A DNA stretch of 25,605 nt from Chloroflexota bacterium (GCA_016210245.1 JACQUR010000307.1:1-25605), one strand, 5' to 3'. Positions 13,813-21,033 are shown, counted from the first letter of the stretch. Numbers and translations are program-made. Notes: generated from the letters alone by a model not told the origin.

Positions 13813-15054
13813 GTGACCGCCCCGGCTGCGCGCTCCCGACCGTTTCCCCCCGTTCTCCCCGTGTCCCAGCCTCTCCTGGGGTTTGCCGCCCTGGCGCTGG
13901 CAGGCCTGCTGCTGGCCCTCTTTGCCCAGCAGCAGGCGGCCGCCAGCGTGTACTGGCTGATCGGCCTGGGCTTTGGCTTCATCCTGCAACGCAGCCGCCT
14001 CTGCTTCGCTGGCGCCTTTCGCGACCTCCTCCTCAGCCGCGATGGGCGGCTCATGCGGGCCATCCTCCTCGGGTTGCTCATTGCCACGGCCGGCTTCTCG
14101 CTCTTCATGGCCCGGCTGGTGCCCGATCCGTCTATTGGCGGGCTGCCACCTGCCGCCCACGTGCTGCCGGTGGGTCTGCACCTGGTCGTAGGTGGGCTCG
14201 CCTTCGGCATCGGCATGGTGCTGGCCGGGGGATGTGTCTCCGGCACGCTCTTCCGCGTGGGGGAGGGCTACGTGGGCTCGATGGTCGCCCTCCTGGGCAT
14301 CCTGGCCGGGCTGGAAGTGGCCGCCCACACCTGGAACTGGTGGTGGCAGGTGCATATCGGCCAGGCGCCGCTCCTCTGGCTGCCCCAGCTCCTGGGCCAC
14401 GGCGGCGCGGTGGCGCTCACCTTCGGCGCATTGGCAGCGGCCTACCTGCTGGTGCTGTGGGTAGAGTCCGGGGCTCCGCCGGCCCTCGCGTTCAAGCGTC
14501 AGGCCGCACCACCGGCAGTCGGCTTCCGCGATCGGCTCCAGGCCCTGGAGCACCGTATCTTTGTCCGTGGGTGGCCGGCCGGCGTGGGCGGCGCGGCCCT
14601 GGGGGTGTTGAACCTGGGCAGCTACGTGTACGACCATCCGCTCGGCGTGACCGGCCAGCTCTCCTCCTGGTCCGACCGCCTGGCCGGCCTGCTGGGGCTG
14701 AGTGCGCCTCCGCTGCTGGGCGTGGACCGTTTCGCGGGCTGCAACCTGGCCCTGGGCGATGGCGGCTGGCTCAACGCCACCTTCACCCTGGAGGTGGGGT
14801 TGGTGGCCGGTGCCTTCATCGCCGCGCTGCTCGCCTCCGAGTTCAAGCTCCGCGTCCCCCGCCAGCGCCTCCGCTACGCCCAGTTCCTGGGTGGCGGCGT
14901 GCTCATGGGCTACGGGGCCGGCATCGGTATCGGTTGCACCATCGGCGCCTTCTTTTCCGCGCTCCCCTCGCTCGCGCTCTCAGCCTGGGTATTCGCCCCA
15001 TCGCTCCTAGCCGGGGCATTCCTGGGCGTCCAGGTCATCAAACGCTTGCCTTGA
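13813..15054 (+). CDS. YeeE/YedE family (TsuA-like) thiosulfate/sulfur transporter
   Basis: 413-residue polytopic membrane protein starting at GTG 13813 with GAGG 7 nt upstream. It carries the Cys motifs of the YeeE/YedE family: LQRSRLCFAGAFRDLLL (Cys64), VLAGGCVSGTLFRVGEGY (Cys141), DRFAGCNLALGDG (Cys310) and GIGIGCTIGAFFSALP (Cys375). In characterised thiosulfate importers of this family such Cys relay thiosulfate through a pseudo-symmetric pore, and the two halves here show that internal repeat. Residues 215-245 form a polar cytoplasmic loop. TusA and a rhodanese follow directly, which supports uptake and relay of sulfane sulfur. Close relatives also occur in selenium contexts; no selenium gene is seen here. 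Confidence 0.9.
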   Translation: MTAPAARSRPFPPVLPVSQPLLGFAALALAGLLLALFAQQQAAASVYWLIGLGFGFILQRSRLCFAGAFRDLLLSRDGRLMRAILLGLLIATAGFSLFMARLVPDPSIGGLPPAAHVLPVGLHLVVGGLAFGIGMVLAGGCVSGTLFRVGEGYVGSMVALLGILAGLEVAAHTWNWWWQVHIGQAPLLWLPQLLGHGGAVALTFGALAAAYLLVLWVESGAPPALAFKRQAAPPAVGFRDRLQALEHRIFVRGWPAGVGGAALGVLNLGSYVYDHPLGVTGQLSSWSDRLAGLLGLSAPPLLGVDRFAGCNLALGDGGWLNATFTLEVGLVAGAFIAALLASEFKLRVPRQRLRYAQFLGGGVLMGYGAGIGIGCTIGAFFSALPSLALSAWVFAPSLLAGAFLGVQVIKRLP

Positions 15055-15067
15055 AAGGAGGCTTTCT

Positions 15068-15355
15068 GTGCTGCTCGACGTGCGTGGTGAGATGTGTCCC
15101 TACCCGGCCATGAGGACCAAGCAGACCCTGAAGGGGTTGGCGAACGGTGAGGCATTGGAGGTGCTAACGGATCATCCGCCGGCGCTGGCCACCGTGCCCT
15201 TCGAAGGCGCGCGGCAGGGCTACGAGGCCGACATCGACCCGCTGGGGCCGGGCGAGTGGCGCATCACGCTGCGGAAGGTGGCGACCTCCTACGACCCAAA
15301 GGCGGTCATGCAGCGCGTCTCTGCCAGGCTGGCGGAGCTGGAGGTGGAGGCATGA
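15068..15355 (+). CDS. tusA: TusA/SirA-like sulfur carrier protein
   Basis: 95 residues from GTG 15068, with a near-perfect AAAGGAGG 7 nt upstream. LLDVRGEMCPYPAMRTKQTL holds the CPxP motif whose Cys10 carries a persulfide in TusA proteins. The C-terminus (PKAVMQRVSARLAELEVEA) is about 15 residues longer than in E. coli TusA. The gene starts 13 nt after the transporter stop and overlaps the next start (ATGA). Likely role: accept sulfur entering by the YeeE-like protein or from the rhodanese and pass it on. It is an operon-specific TusA; whether it serves tRNA thiolation, for example with the ThiI 3 kb away, is not shown. Confidence 0.9.
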   Translation: MLLDVRGEMCPYPAMRTKQTLKGLANGEALEVLTDHPPALATVPFEGARQGYEADIDPLGPGEWRITLRKVATSYDPKAVMQRVSARLAELEVEA

Positions 15356-16308
15356 GTGGCGTGCAGCGGTTCGCGGCGCTCCTGTTCGTACCCGTCCTGC
15401 TGCTGGCGGCTTGTGCCCCGGCCGCTACGCCGCCGAAGCCTGCCCCGAGCACCGCCGGAGGGCCGACTGCTCCGTCTTCCGGCGCCGCCCAGCAGGAGGG
15501 CTATGCCCATCCGGAGCTGCTGGCCGAGACGGATTGGTTGGCTCAGCGGCTGAACGGCCAGAGTCTGCGGGTGGTGGACCTACGCAGTCCCAACGCCTAT
15601 CGGGCTGGACACCTCCCCGGGGCGGTGCAACTGGACGGCGCCCGCCTCAAGGACCCCCAGGACAAGCTGCACGTCACCTCCCCCGAGGTCTTCAAGCCGA
15701 TGATGGAAGAGCTGGGCATCGGCGACGACACCCTGGTGGTGGCTTACGACGACCAGGCGGGCCTGTGGGCCGCGCGTCTGTGGTGGGTGCTGGACTACTA
15801 CAGCCATCCGCAGGCCAGGGTCCTCAACGGCGGCTGGCAGAAGTGGGCCAAGGAGCAGTTGCCCACGAGCCCCGAGACTCCTCGCCCGGACCGGGCCAGC
15901 TTCACGCCGAAGGTCAACGAGGGGACGATCTGCGGGATCGACCAGGTGAAGGCCGCGGCCGAGAGCCCGGACTTCGCCATCGTCGACGCTCGGACAACGG
16001 CCGAGTACAGCGGCACGGATGTGCGGGCCGCCCGCGGGGGCCACGTGCCGAAGGCCATCAACGTCGACTGGCAGCGCAACGTGACAACCGCCGACCCCAA
16101 GGTGTGGAAGCCGGCGGCAGAGCTGCGGGCCATGTACGAGGCGGCCGGAGTGGCCAGGGACAAGCAGGTCATCACCTACTGCCAGACGGCGGTGCGCGCC
16201 GCCCACAGCTTCTTCACCCTGCGCCTCATCGGCTACGGCCAGGTGCGCAACTACGACGGCTCCTGGGCCGAGTGGGGGAGCGACGCCTCGCTGCCGATCG
16301 CTCGCTAG
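15352..16308 (+). CDS. Two-domain rhodanese/3-mercaptopyruvate sulfurtransferase lipoprotein
   Basis: 318 residues. ATG 15352 overlaps the TusA stop and follows GGAGGTGGAGG. LLLAAC with Cys21 is a lipobox, so the enzyme should be anchored outside the membrane. The N-terminal rhodanese domain (about 55-170) includes VVDLRSPNAYRAGHLPGAVQ and VVAYDDQAGLWAARL, with Asp in place of Cys (inactive, as usual in tandem rhodaneses). The C-terminal domain (about 185-318) has FAIVDARTTAEYSGTD and the active loop ITYCQTAVRAAHS with Cys277. It transfers sulfane sulfur from thiosulfate or mercaptopyruvate to a thiol or cyanide. Placed on the outside next to the importer, it could generate or trim the substrate that is taken up. 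Confidence 0.92.
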   Translation: MSGVQRFAALLFVPVLLLAACAPAATPPKPAPSTAGGPTAPSSGAAQQEGYAHPELLAETDWLAQRLNGQSLRVVDLRSPNAYRAGHLPGAVQLDGARLKDPQDKLHVTSPEVFKPMMEELGIGDDTLVVAYDDQAGLWAARLWWVLDYYSHPQARVLNGGWQKWAKEQLPTSPETPRPDRASFTPKVNEGTICGIDQVKAAAESPDFAIVDARTTAEYSGTDVRAARGGHVPKAINVDWQRNVTTADPKVWKPAAELRAMYEAAGVARDKQVITYCQTAVRAAHSFFTLRLIGYGQVRNYDGSWAEWGSDASLPIAR

Positions 16309-16497
16309 AGCAGGGGCCGGGGTGAGCTGAGGCCTTGCGCTCGGCTCGACCTCTGGACTGTGATGGAGGTTCTGGACCGGGTCCTCGCGCCCCGCCGCCA
16401 GACGCCGGAGACCATCTAGCCGGAGCCGTGCGCTGGGCGCGAAGGTGTTGCTCTTCGAGGCGCTGCCCAGGAGGCGCGCCAACTCTCCCACTACGGC

Positions 16498-16559
16498 AGT
16501 GCTGAGTCCTGAGTACGCTTCCGAGCACTCAGGACTCAGCACTCAGCACTCAGCACTGC
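16498..16559. repeat. Heptamer palindrome, short copy (CTGAGTC/CAGCACT type)
   Basis: A 17-bp perfect stem (16498-16514 with 16527-16543) encloses the 12-nt loop 16515-16526 (ACGCTTCCGAGC); further CAGCACT units run on to 16559. It lies between the convergent rhodanese and HtrA genes, 6 nt from the HtrA stop. The loop is the exact reverse complement of the loop in the longer copy at 21034-21132, so the two are the same element in opposite orientation. It may serve as terminator for both genes, but no T-run is present. 16309-16497 shows nothing else. Confidence 0.85.
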
Positions 16560-16564
16560 GCTGG

Positions 16565-17809
16565 CTAGCTGCGCGCCCCCACTGGCCAGGCGCCCAGGGT
16601 CACCGGCACCTCGATGGTCTGGCCGTCACGCAGTACCGAGAGGCGGACCTGGTCGCCCACGTGCCGCGTGTCGAGGTAGCTCGCCAGTTCCTGAACCGAT
16701 CCCACCGCCTTGCCATCCGCGGCGGTAATCACGTCCCCGCCGACTGGCGTATCGGACTCGGTGGTGCTCCGCCCGCCGCGCAGGCCGGCCTGGGCGGCCG
16801 GGCCGTCGGCGATGGCCTCGCTCACCAGCACGCCCTGCTGGACGGACAGGTTGAGCTGCCTGGCTAGCTCGGGCGTCAACGCCGTGCCGCTGATGCCCAG
16901 CCACGGATGATCCACTTGCTCACCCCGGGCAAGCTGGGGCAGCAGCCGCTTGGCCTCGTTGCTCGGGATGGCGAAGCCAATGCCTACCGAGCCGCGCACG
17001 GGGCTCTCGATGGCCGTGGTAATGCCGATGACCTCGCCCTGCAGGTTCAGCAGCGGCCCCCCCGAGTTGCCCGGGTTGACCGGCGCGTCGGTCTGGATGA
17101 GGCCGCGCATGGGGCGGCCGCCCGCCGAGCCCCAGTCGCGATTGACCGCGCTGATGATGCCCGCGGTGATGGTCTGAGCGAGCCCGAACGGCGAGCCGAT
17201 GGCGACCGCGGTCTGGCCCGGCTCCACCTGGTCGGAGTCGCCCAGGGCGGCGATGCCCTGGTTCGCGGGCACGCGGTCAGCCTTCAGGACCGCCAGGTCG
17301 GTGCCCGGATCGGTGCCCATGACCGTCGCGTTCGACTCGGTGCCGTCGCTGAAGCGCACCACGATGCGGCGCGCCCCTTCGACCACGTGGTTGTTGGTCA
17401 GAACCAACCCGCTGCGGTCCACCACGAAGCCGCTGCCCTCGCCCTGCTGGCGAAACTGGCCGAGCGGGCCGCGGGCGCTGCCTATGCCCACGCTGACCAC
17501 CGCCGGGCTGGTCTTGCGAAAGACCTGGGTGATGGCTCCAGCCTCACGCACGTTCACGATAGGCGTTGTCTGCGCCGCGTCCGTGCGTGGCGCCGCCTCG
17601 GTCGCCGGCGAGGCGGAGGTTAGCGGCTGCGCAGATGGGAGCAGCACCGACTGCGCGGCCGGTATCTGGCGCACGGCGTAGAGCGTAGCGGCGCTCCCAA
17701 CTACCCCGCCGCCAAGGGCGCCCACGGCCATGCTGGCCACCAGTGCCAGGGAGACGGCCCGCCGCCGGTTCCCGCCCGGCGCTCCGTTGGGAGAAGCCTG
17801 GTCGATCAT
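16565..17809 (-). CDS. HtrA/DegP-like S1C serine protease, membrane-anchored, one PDZ domain
   Basis: 414 residues from ATG 17809, chosen over ATG 17815 because AGGAGG then stands 8 nt away rather than 2. A basic N-terminus (GGNRRRAVS) is followed by one hydrophobic segment (LALVASMAVGALGGGVVGSA), most likely an uncleaved anchor, and a Ser/Thr/Pro linker. The protease domain (about 85-285) has the triad His141 (LTNNHVV), Asp171 (GTDLAVL) and Ser249 (GNSGGP). One PDZ domain follows (about 300-410; HPWLGISGTALTPELARQ, GLRGGRSTTESDTPVGGDVI). It degrades or refolds damaged envelope proteins. It is transcribed alone, convergent to the sulfur operon, with a repeat-containing upstream region at 17881-17939 that suggests regulated expression. 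Confidence 0.93.
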   Translation of the reverse strand: MIDQASPNGAPGGNRRRAVSLALVASMAVGALGGGVVGSAATLYAVRQIPAAQSVLLPSAQPLTSASPATEAAPRTDAAQTTPIVNVREAGAITQVFRKTSPAVVSVGIGSARGPLGQFRQQGEGSGFVVDRSGLVLTNNHVVEGARRIVVRFSDGTESNATVMGTDPGTDLAVLKADRVPANQGIAALGDSDQVEPGQTAVAIGSPFGLAQTITAGIISAVNRDWGSAGGRPMRGLIQTDAPVNPGNSGGPLLNLQGEVIGITTAIESPVRGSVGIGFAIPSNEAKRLLPQLARGEQVDHPWLGISGTALTPELARQLNLSVQQGVLVSEAIADGPAAQAGLRGGRSTTESDTPVGGDVITAADGKAVGSVQELASYLDTRHVGDQVRLSVLRDGQTIEVPVTLGAWPVGARS

Positions 17810-17880
17810 CTTCATCGCCTCCTGTGCCCCGGCATACGGCGCGGCTGGACTGCCGCGACCCTTGCTGCCGAGCTAATCCA

Positions 17881-17939
17881 AGTATGGCAGGCACCTATTA
17901 ACGGTACCTTAAAGACAGGCTAACAAAAGATAGGCTAAC
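17881..17939 (-). promoter_or_regulatory. Direct-repeat regulatory region upstream of the HtrA gene
   Basis: On the minus strand two 14-nt direct repeats, GTTAGCCTATCTTT (17939-17926) and GTTAGCCTGTCTTT (17924-17911), stand 15 nt apart. A CATACT -10-like box lies downstream (17886-17881) with no good -35. TTAA at 17898 and 17909 are 11 nt apart. Repeats in place of a -35 are typical of activator-dependent promoters, as for OmpR/PhoB-type response regulators. The stretch is clearly more A+T-rich than its surroundings. Confidence 0.45.
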
Positions 17940-18065
17940 ACTCAGAGTGCCTCATGGGACAGGAGAACTGGCGCCTCGCGCTATACTGGACGTGAAGGCG
18001 TACGGACGTACGAGCGCATGAGCGCGCAGGCGACTTGAGGCTGCCGAGGCGCTTTGGGGTGGTCG

Positions 18066-18329
18066 ATGAAGAGGATGACGGTGCTCTTTGAGGACGAGTC
18101 TCTCTACACAGCGGTGAAGGTGGAGGCAGCCCGGCTCAACCGCCCGCTCAAGGACCTGGTGACGGAGGCCCTCCGGCAATGGTTAGCAGCTCGGGAGGAT
18201 GCCGAGCTGCTGCCGGCGATCGAAGCAGCCCGAGCCGAGTGGAGGGAGCAGGGCGGCGTCGAGGCCGGGGAGTTCTTCAGGCAGTTGAGAGCAGAGCAAC
18301 AGCGCGACTCCAGTGGCATACAGGGTTGA
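18066..18329 (+). CDS. Ribbon-helix-helix-like (VapB/CopG-type) antitoxin
   Basis: 87 residues from ATG 18066; GGGGTGG lies just upstream, and a TATACT -10-like box stands at 17982. The N-terminal MKRMTVLFEDESLYTAVKVE with AARLNRPLKDLVTEALRQWL forms the strand-helix-helix of a DNA-binding antitoxin; the C-terminal half (EDAELLPAIEAARAEWREQG and EFFRQLRAEQQ) is the helical toxin-binding part. The reading frame of an apparently truncated RelE/ParE-like toxin overlaps its end by 17 nt, so this is probably an orphan antitoxin that may still repress its own promoter. Confidence 0.7.
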   Translation: MKRMTVLFEDESLYTAVKVEAARLNRPLKDLVTEALRQWLAAREDAELLPAIEAARAEWREQGGVEAGEFFRQLRAEQQRDSSGIQG

Positions 18330-18369
18330 GATCTCCCCGCCCGGGGAGACCACGTACAGAAGGGTCTGA
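18313..18369 (+). pseudogene. Truncated RelE/ParE-type toxin remnant
   Basis: GTG 18313, inside the end of the antitoxin gene, opens a frame reading VAYRVEISPPGETTYRRV and then TGA (18367-18369). The start resembles RelE/ParE toxins (M-x-YRVEIxPxAE), and the overlap with the antitoxin is typical of these pairs. Only 18 codons remain, and no continuation was recognised in the other frames before ThiI starts at 18418. Presumably deleted or frameshifted; inference. Confidence 0.45.
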
Positions 18370-18417
18370 GGCGCCTCCGATTGGTCCGATGAGGTACCAT
18401 CTGGCGAGGGGTCCCAC

Positions 18418-19656
18418 ATGGCCAGGTACGTCATCGCGCACTACCACGAGGTAGCGCTCAAAGGAAAGAACCGCCCCTTCTTCGTCGACCGCCTGGTAGC
18501 GAATACCCGGCGCGCGCTGGCCGAGGCTGGCCTGCGCCGGGCAAGCGCCGTGTACAACAGCATCCTGGTCGAGCTGGACGACCAGGCTCCCTGGGAGGTG
18601 GTGCAGGCGGGGCTGCAGCGCGTCTTCGGGTTGGCCAACTTCGCCCGGGTGGAGCGCTGCCCGCTCGAGCTGGAGGCGATCAAGGCGGCGGTGCAGCGCG
18701 TGGTGGAGGCCAGCACCTTCCACACCTTCCGCATCTCCGCGCGCCGTGGCGACAAGCGCTTCGCCATGACCTCCGACGAGCTCAATCGCGAGTTGGGCGC
18801 CTTCGTCCAGTCCTTCACCCGGGCGCCGGTGAGCCTGAAGCAGCCCGACCTCACTGTCTACGTGGAGGTCCTGGCCCGCGAGGCGCTGGTCTACGGGGAG
18901 AAGATTGCAGGGCCGGGCGGCCTGCCGGTGGGCAGCGGCGGCCGCGTGGCCGCGCTGCTCTCGGGTGGCATCGACTCGCCCGTGGCCGCCTATCGGATGC
19001 TCCGGCGGGGCTGCACGGTCAGCTTCATCCACTTCCACGGCTATCCCTTCCTGGACGCCTCCTCCAAGCAGAAGGCGCAGGAGCTGGTGGAGCTGCTGGA
19101 CGGCTACCAGGGCAGCTCGCGCCTGTACCTGGTGCCCTTCGGGGAGGTCCAGCGCCAGGTGGTACTGGACGCACCCGAGCCCTATCGCACCGTCATCTAC
19201 CGCCGCCTGATGGTCCGCCTGGCCGGGCACATCGCCCGTACGGAGGGCGCCCTGGCGTTGGTGACGGGCGACAGTCTGGGCCAGGTGGCCTCGCAGACGC
19301 TCGAGAACCTGGCAGCCGTCGACGCGGCGGCGGAGTTGCCCCTGCTGCGGCCGCTCATCGGCATGGACAAGCTGGAGATCATACGCCAGGCGGAGCAGAT
19401 CGGCACGTATCCCATCTCCATCGTCGCCGACCAGGACTGCTGCCAGCTCTTCATGCCGCGCCACCCGACCACCCATGCCACCGCGGCCGAGATGCTGCAG
19501 GCGGAGCAGCACCTGGACTTCGATCAGTTGGCCCGGTTCGCGCTGGACGAGGTAGAGGTGATCGACCACGGGCGTGGCGGGCGGCGCAAGGAGCGGCGGT
19601 CGCTGGTTCCGGTGGGTGCTGGGGCATCAGCCATCACCCCTGGAGGTGATGGCTGA
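18418..19656 (+). CDS. thiI: tRNA 4-thiouridine synthetase ThiI (no rhodanese domain)
   Basis: 412 residues from ATG 18418. The N-terminal ferredoxin-like and THUMP regions (1-165; ARYVIAHYHEVALKGKNRPF, TFRISARRGDKRFAMTSDEL) bind tRNA. The PP-loop pyrophosphatase domain has LLSGGIDSPVAAYRML (residues 181-196), FIHFHGYPFLD and VTGDSLGQVASQTLEN. Cys341-Cys342 in DQDCCQLFMPRHPTTHA is the conserved acceptor region. It adenylates U8 of tRNA for sulfur insertion and may also serve thiazole synthesis. The C-terminal rhodanese domain of enterobacterial ThiI is absent, as in Bacillus, so sulfur must come from another protein such as a cysteine desulfurase. The last residues (PVGAGASAITPGGDG) are encoded by one arm of a large hairpin and look like an acquired tail. 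Stop overlaps the next start. Confidence 0.95.
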   Translation: MARYVIAHYHEVALKGKNRPFFVDRLVANTRRALAEAGLRRASAVYNSILVELDDQAPWEVVQAGLQRVFGLANFARVERCPLELEAIKAAVQRVVEASTFHTFRISARRGDKRFAMTSDELNRELGAFVQSFTRAPVSLKQPDLTVYVEVLAREALVYGEKIAGPGGLPVGSGGRVAALLSGGIDSPVAAYRMLRRGCTVSFIHFHGYPFLDASSKQKAQELVELLDGYQGSSRLYLVPFGEVQRQVVLDAPEPYRTVIYRRLMVRLAGHIARTEGALALVTGDSLGQVASQTLENLAAVDAAAELPLLRPLIGMDKLEIIRQAEQIGTYPISIVADQDCCQLFMPRHPTTHATAAEMLQAEQHLDFDQLARFALDEVEVIDHGRGGRRKERRSLVPVGAGASAITPGGDG

Positions 19657-19672
19657 TGCCCCAGCACCCACC
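19611..19672. repeat. 28-bp perfect inverted repeat covering the ribosome-binding site and start of the DUF523 gene
   Basis: Left arm 19611-19638 and right arm 19645-19672 are exact reverse complements with a 6-nt loop (CCTGGA). The right arm contains most of GGAGGTG (19642-19648), the ThiI stop and the DUF523 ATG at 19656. Inner units CATCAGC, CATCACC and GTGATGG, CTGATGC keep 7-nt spacing. In the mRNA it would hide the start of the second gene unless ribosomes translating ThiI open it, a possible coupling device; it may equally be an inserted repeat. Confidence 0.85.
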
Positions 19673-20111
19673 TCGCCTCGTCTCCGCCTGCCTGGCCGGT
19701 TTGCGCTGCCGCTACGACGGGCGCGCGAGGACCGATCCCCGGATCGTGGAGCTGGTCTGTCGAGGAGAGGCCATCCCCGTCTGCCCCGAACAGCTCGGCG
19801 GCCTGCCCACGCCGCGCGAGGCGGCCGCGTTCGTGGACGAAGCGCTTGGCCGCCTGGAGACGCGCTCGGGGCAGGACGTCACGCCTCAGTTCGAGCGTGG
19901 GGCCGAGGAGGTGGTTCGCCTGGCGCGGGCCGTGGGCGCGCGGGAGGCGATCCTCAAGGAACGCAGCCCCTCCTGCGGCAGCCGCTGGGTCTACCAGCGC
20001 CAGCCCGACGGGACCGAGCAGGTGGTCCCTGGCCAGGGCGTGGCTGCCCGTCGCCTCCAGGCGGAGGGGTTGCGCCTGCTCAGCGAGGAGGAGGTGACTG
20101 GGGGCGAGTGA
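19656..20111 (+). CDS. DUF523 protein, TudS-like thiouracil desulfurase candidate
   Basis: 151 residues. ATG 19656 overlaps the ThiI stop as TGATG, with GGAGGTG 7 nt upstream. Family motifs: RLVSACLAGLRCRYDG (Cys12), IPVCPEQLGGLPTPRE (Cys43), GQDVTPQFERGA and ILKERSPSCGSRW (Cys107). In the DUF523 member TudS three such Cys hold a [4Fe-4S] cluster that removes sulfur from 2- or 4-thiouracil. No partner domain (DUF1722) is attached. The tight coupling with ThiI, which makes 4-thiouridine in tRNA, suggests that this protein recycles or removes sulfur from thiolated uracil bases or tRNA fragments; that link is inference. The C-terminal EEEVTGGE is encoded within a hairpin. Confidence 0.88.
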   Translation: MPQHPPRLVSACLAGLRCRYDGRARTDPRIVELVCRGEAIPVCPEQLGGLPTPREAAAFVDEALGRLETRSGQDVTPQFERGAEEVVRLARAVGAREAILKERSPSCGSRWVYQRQPDGTEQVVPGQGVAARRLQAEGLRLLSEEEVTGGE

Positions 20112-20146
20112 TGCGCTCCGCGCGTCACTCGCCTCCAGTCACCTCC
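20090..20146. terminator. 22-bp inverted repeat between convergent stop codons
   Basis: 20090-20111 pairs with 20125-20146 with one mismatch (G-U in RNA) across a 13-nt loop. It contains the stop codons of both the DUF523 gene (20109-20111) and the convergent phosphodiesterase gene (20139-20141). Suited to act as a two-way terminator, though it lacks a T-run. Confidence 0.55.
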
Positions 20147-20981
20147 CGGCGGTGAAGGCGACCAGCCGGTCGGGGTGGTTCGTCCCGATCGCGTCGACCC
20201 CCAGGGACAGGAGCCACTGCCACACGGCGGGGTCCGAGGTCACCCAGGGCGCCACGGCCAGGCCGGCGGCGTGAGCGGCGGCCACCTGCTCCGCGTCCAC
20301 GAAGCTCCACTGGGGCAGCAGCACGTCCGCCTGCGCCTGGCGGGCCAGCGCTACGGGATCGACCGGGCGGCAGGCGTACAGGATCCCGGCGGGCACGGCC
20401 GCGTTGAGCGCCTTGACCCGGGCCACCATGGGGTGGTCGAACGAGATGGCGATCACCTGGTCGACCATTCCGTGCCGCGCGACCAGCTCCACCACCTGGG
20501 CCTCGAGACCGGGCTGCGGCCGCCTGGCCTGCTTCAGCTCGATGGCCACCCGGACCTTGCCGCGCGCCCAGGCCAGCACCTCGTCCAGGGTGGGGATGCG
20601 CTGGCCCGTGAAGGCCGGCCCGTACCACGCGCCTGCGTCCAGCGCCTGGAGCTCGGCCAGGCGCAGCGCTCCCACCTCCCCGGTGCCGTCGGTGGTCCGG
20701 TCCACCGTGTCGTCGTGGATGGCCACCACGTGGCCGTCGGCCGAGAGGTGGACGTCCAGCTCAACGATGCTGGCGCCCATCGCCACCGCGCGTTCGAAGG
20801 AAACCATCGTGTTCTCTGGCGCGTAGCGTGCCGCCTCGTCCTCGGGCGCCGCAGTGCGCGTCGCGCGCGAGCCGGGGATGCCATACGAGCCGGGGGCCCC
20901 GCGATGGCCCATCACGTGCGTGTACTCCTCAGGGCGGCGGAGCGCATTCGGCCGCTCCCGCCTGGCTGCCGCTTCATTCAT
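20139..20981 (-). CDS. Glycerophosphodiester phosphodiesterase
   Basis: 280 residues from ATG 20981, with AGGAGGAGG immediately upstream. TIM-barrel GDPD motifs: VMGHRGAP (His26, Arg27), APENTMVSFERAVAMGASI, VELDVHLSADGHVVAIHDDT (Glu74, Asp76, His89), VRVAIELKQ and a closing GVDAIGTNHPDRLV. It hydrolyses glycerophosphodiesters from phospholipids to sn-glycerol 3-phosphate and an alcohol, with Ca2+ or Mg2+. No signal peptide, so cytoplasmic. Oddity: HRG and APENT are normally a few residues apart; here about 25 residues rich in Arg, Ala, Gly and Pro (YGIPGSRATRTAAPEDEAAR) are inserted. Some GDPDs are sphingomyelinase-like, but sequence and length fit the bacterial enzyme best. Confidence 0.93.
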   Translation of the reverse strand: MNEAAARRERPNALRRPEEYTHVMGHRGAPGSYGIPGSRATRTAAPEDEAARYAPENTMVSFERAVAMGASIVELDVHLSADGHVVAIHDDTVDRTTDGTGEVGALRLAELQALDAGAWYGPAFTGQRIPTLDEVLAWARGKVRVAIELKQARRPQPGLEAQVVELVARHGMVDQVIAISFDHPMVARVKALNAAVPAGILYACRPVDPVALARQAQADVLLPQWSFVDAEQVAAAHAAGLAVAPWVTSDPAVWQWLLSLGVDAIGTNHPDRLVAFTAGR

Positions 20982-21033
20982 GCCTCCTCCTGGCGCAGGC
21001 CCGCTCTCGCGAGCCAAGGCGAGGACCGCGCTG

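Noticed and set aside
18277..19569. A 430-codon minus-strand frame opposite thiI
   Set aside because: No recognisable motif, and it would cover the complete and well-conserved ThiI.
19574..20155. Alternative frame through the DUF523 gene, beginning upstream and passing ATG 19649
   Set aside because: Its translation is Arg/Gly-rich without motifs; the frame from ATG 19656 has all DUF523 motifs.
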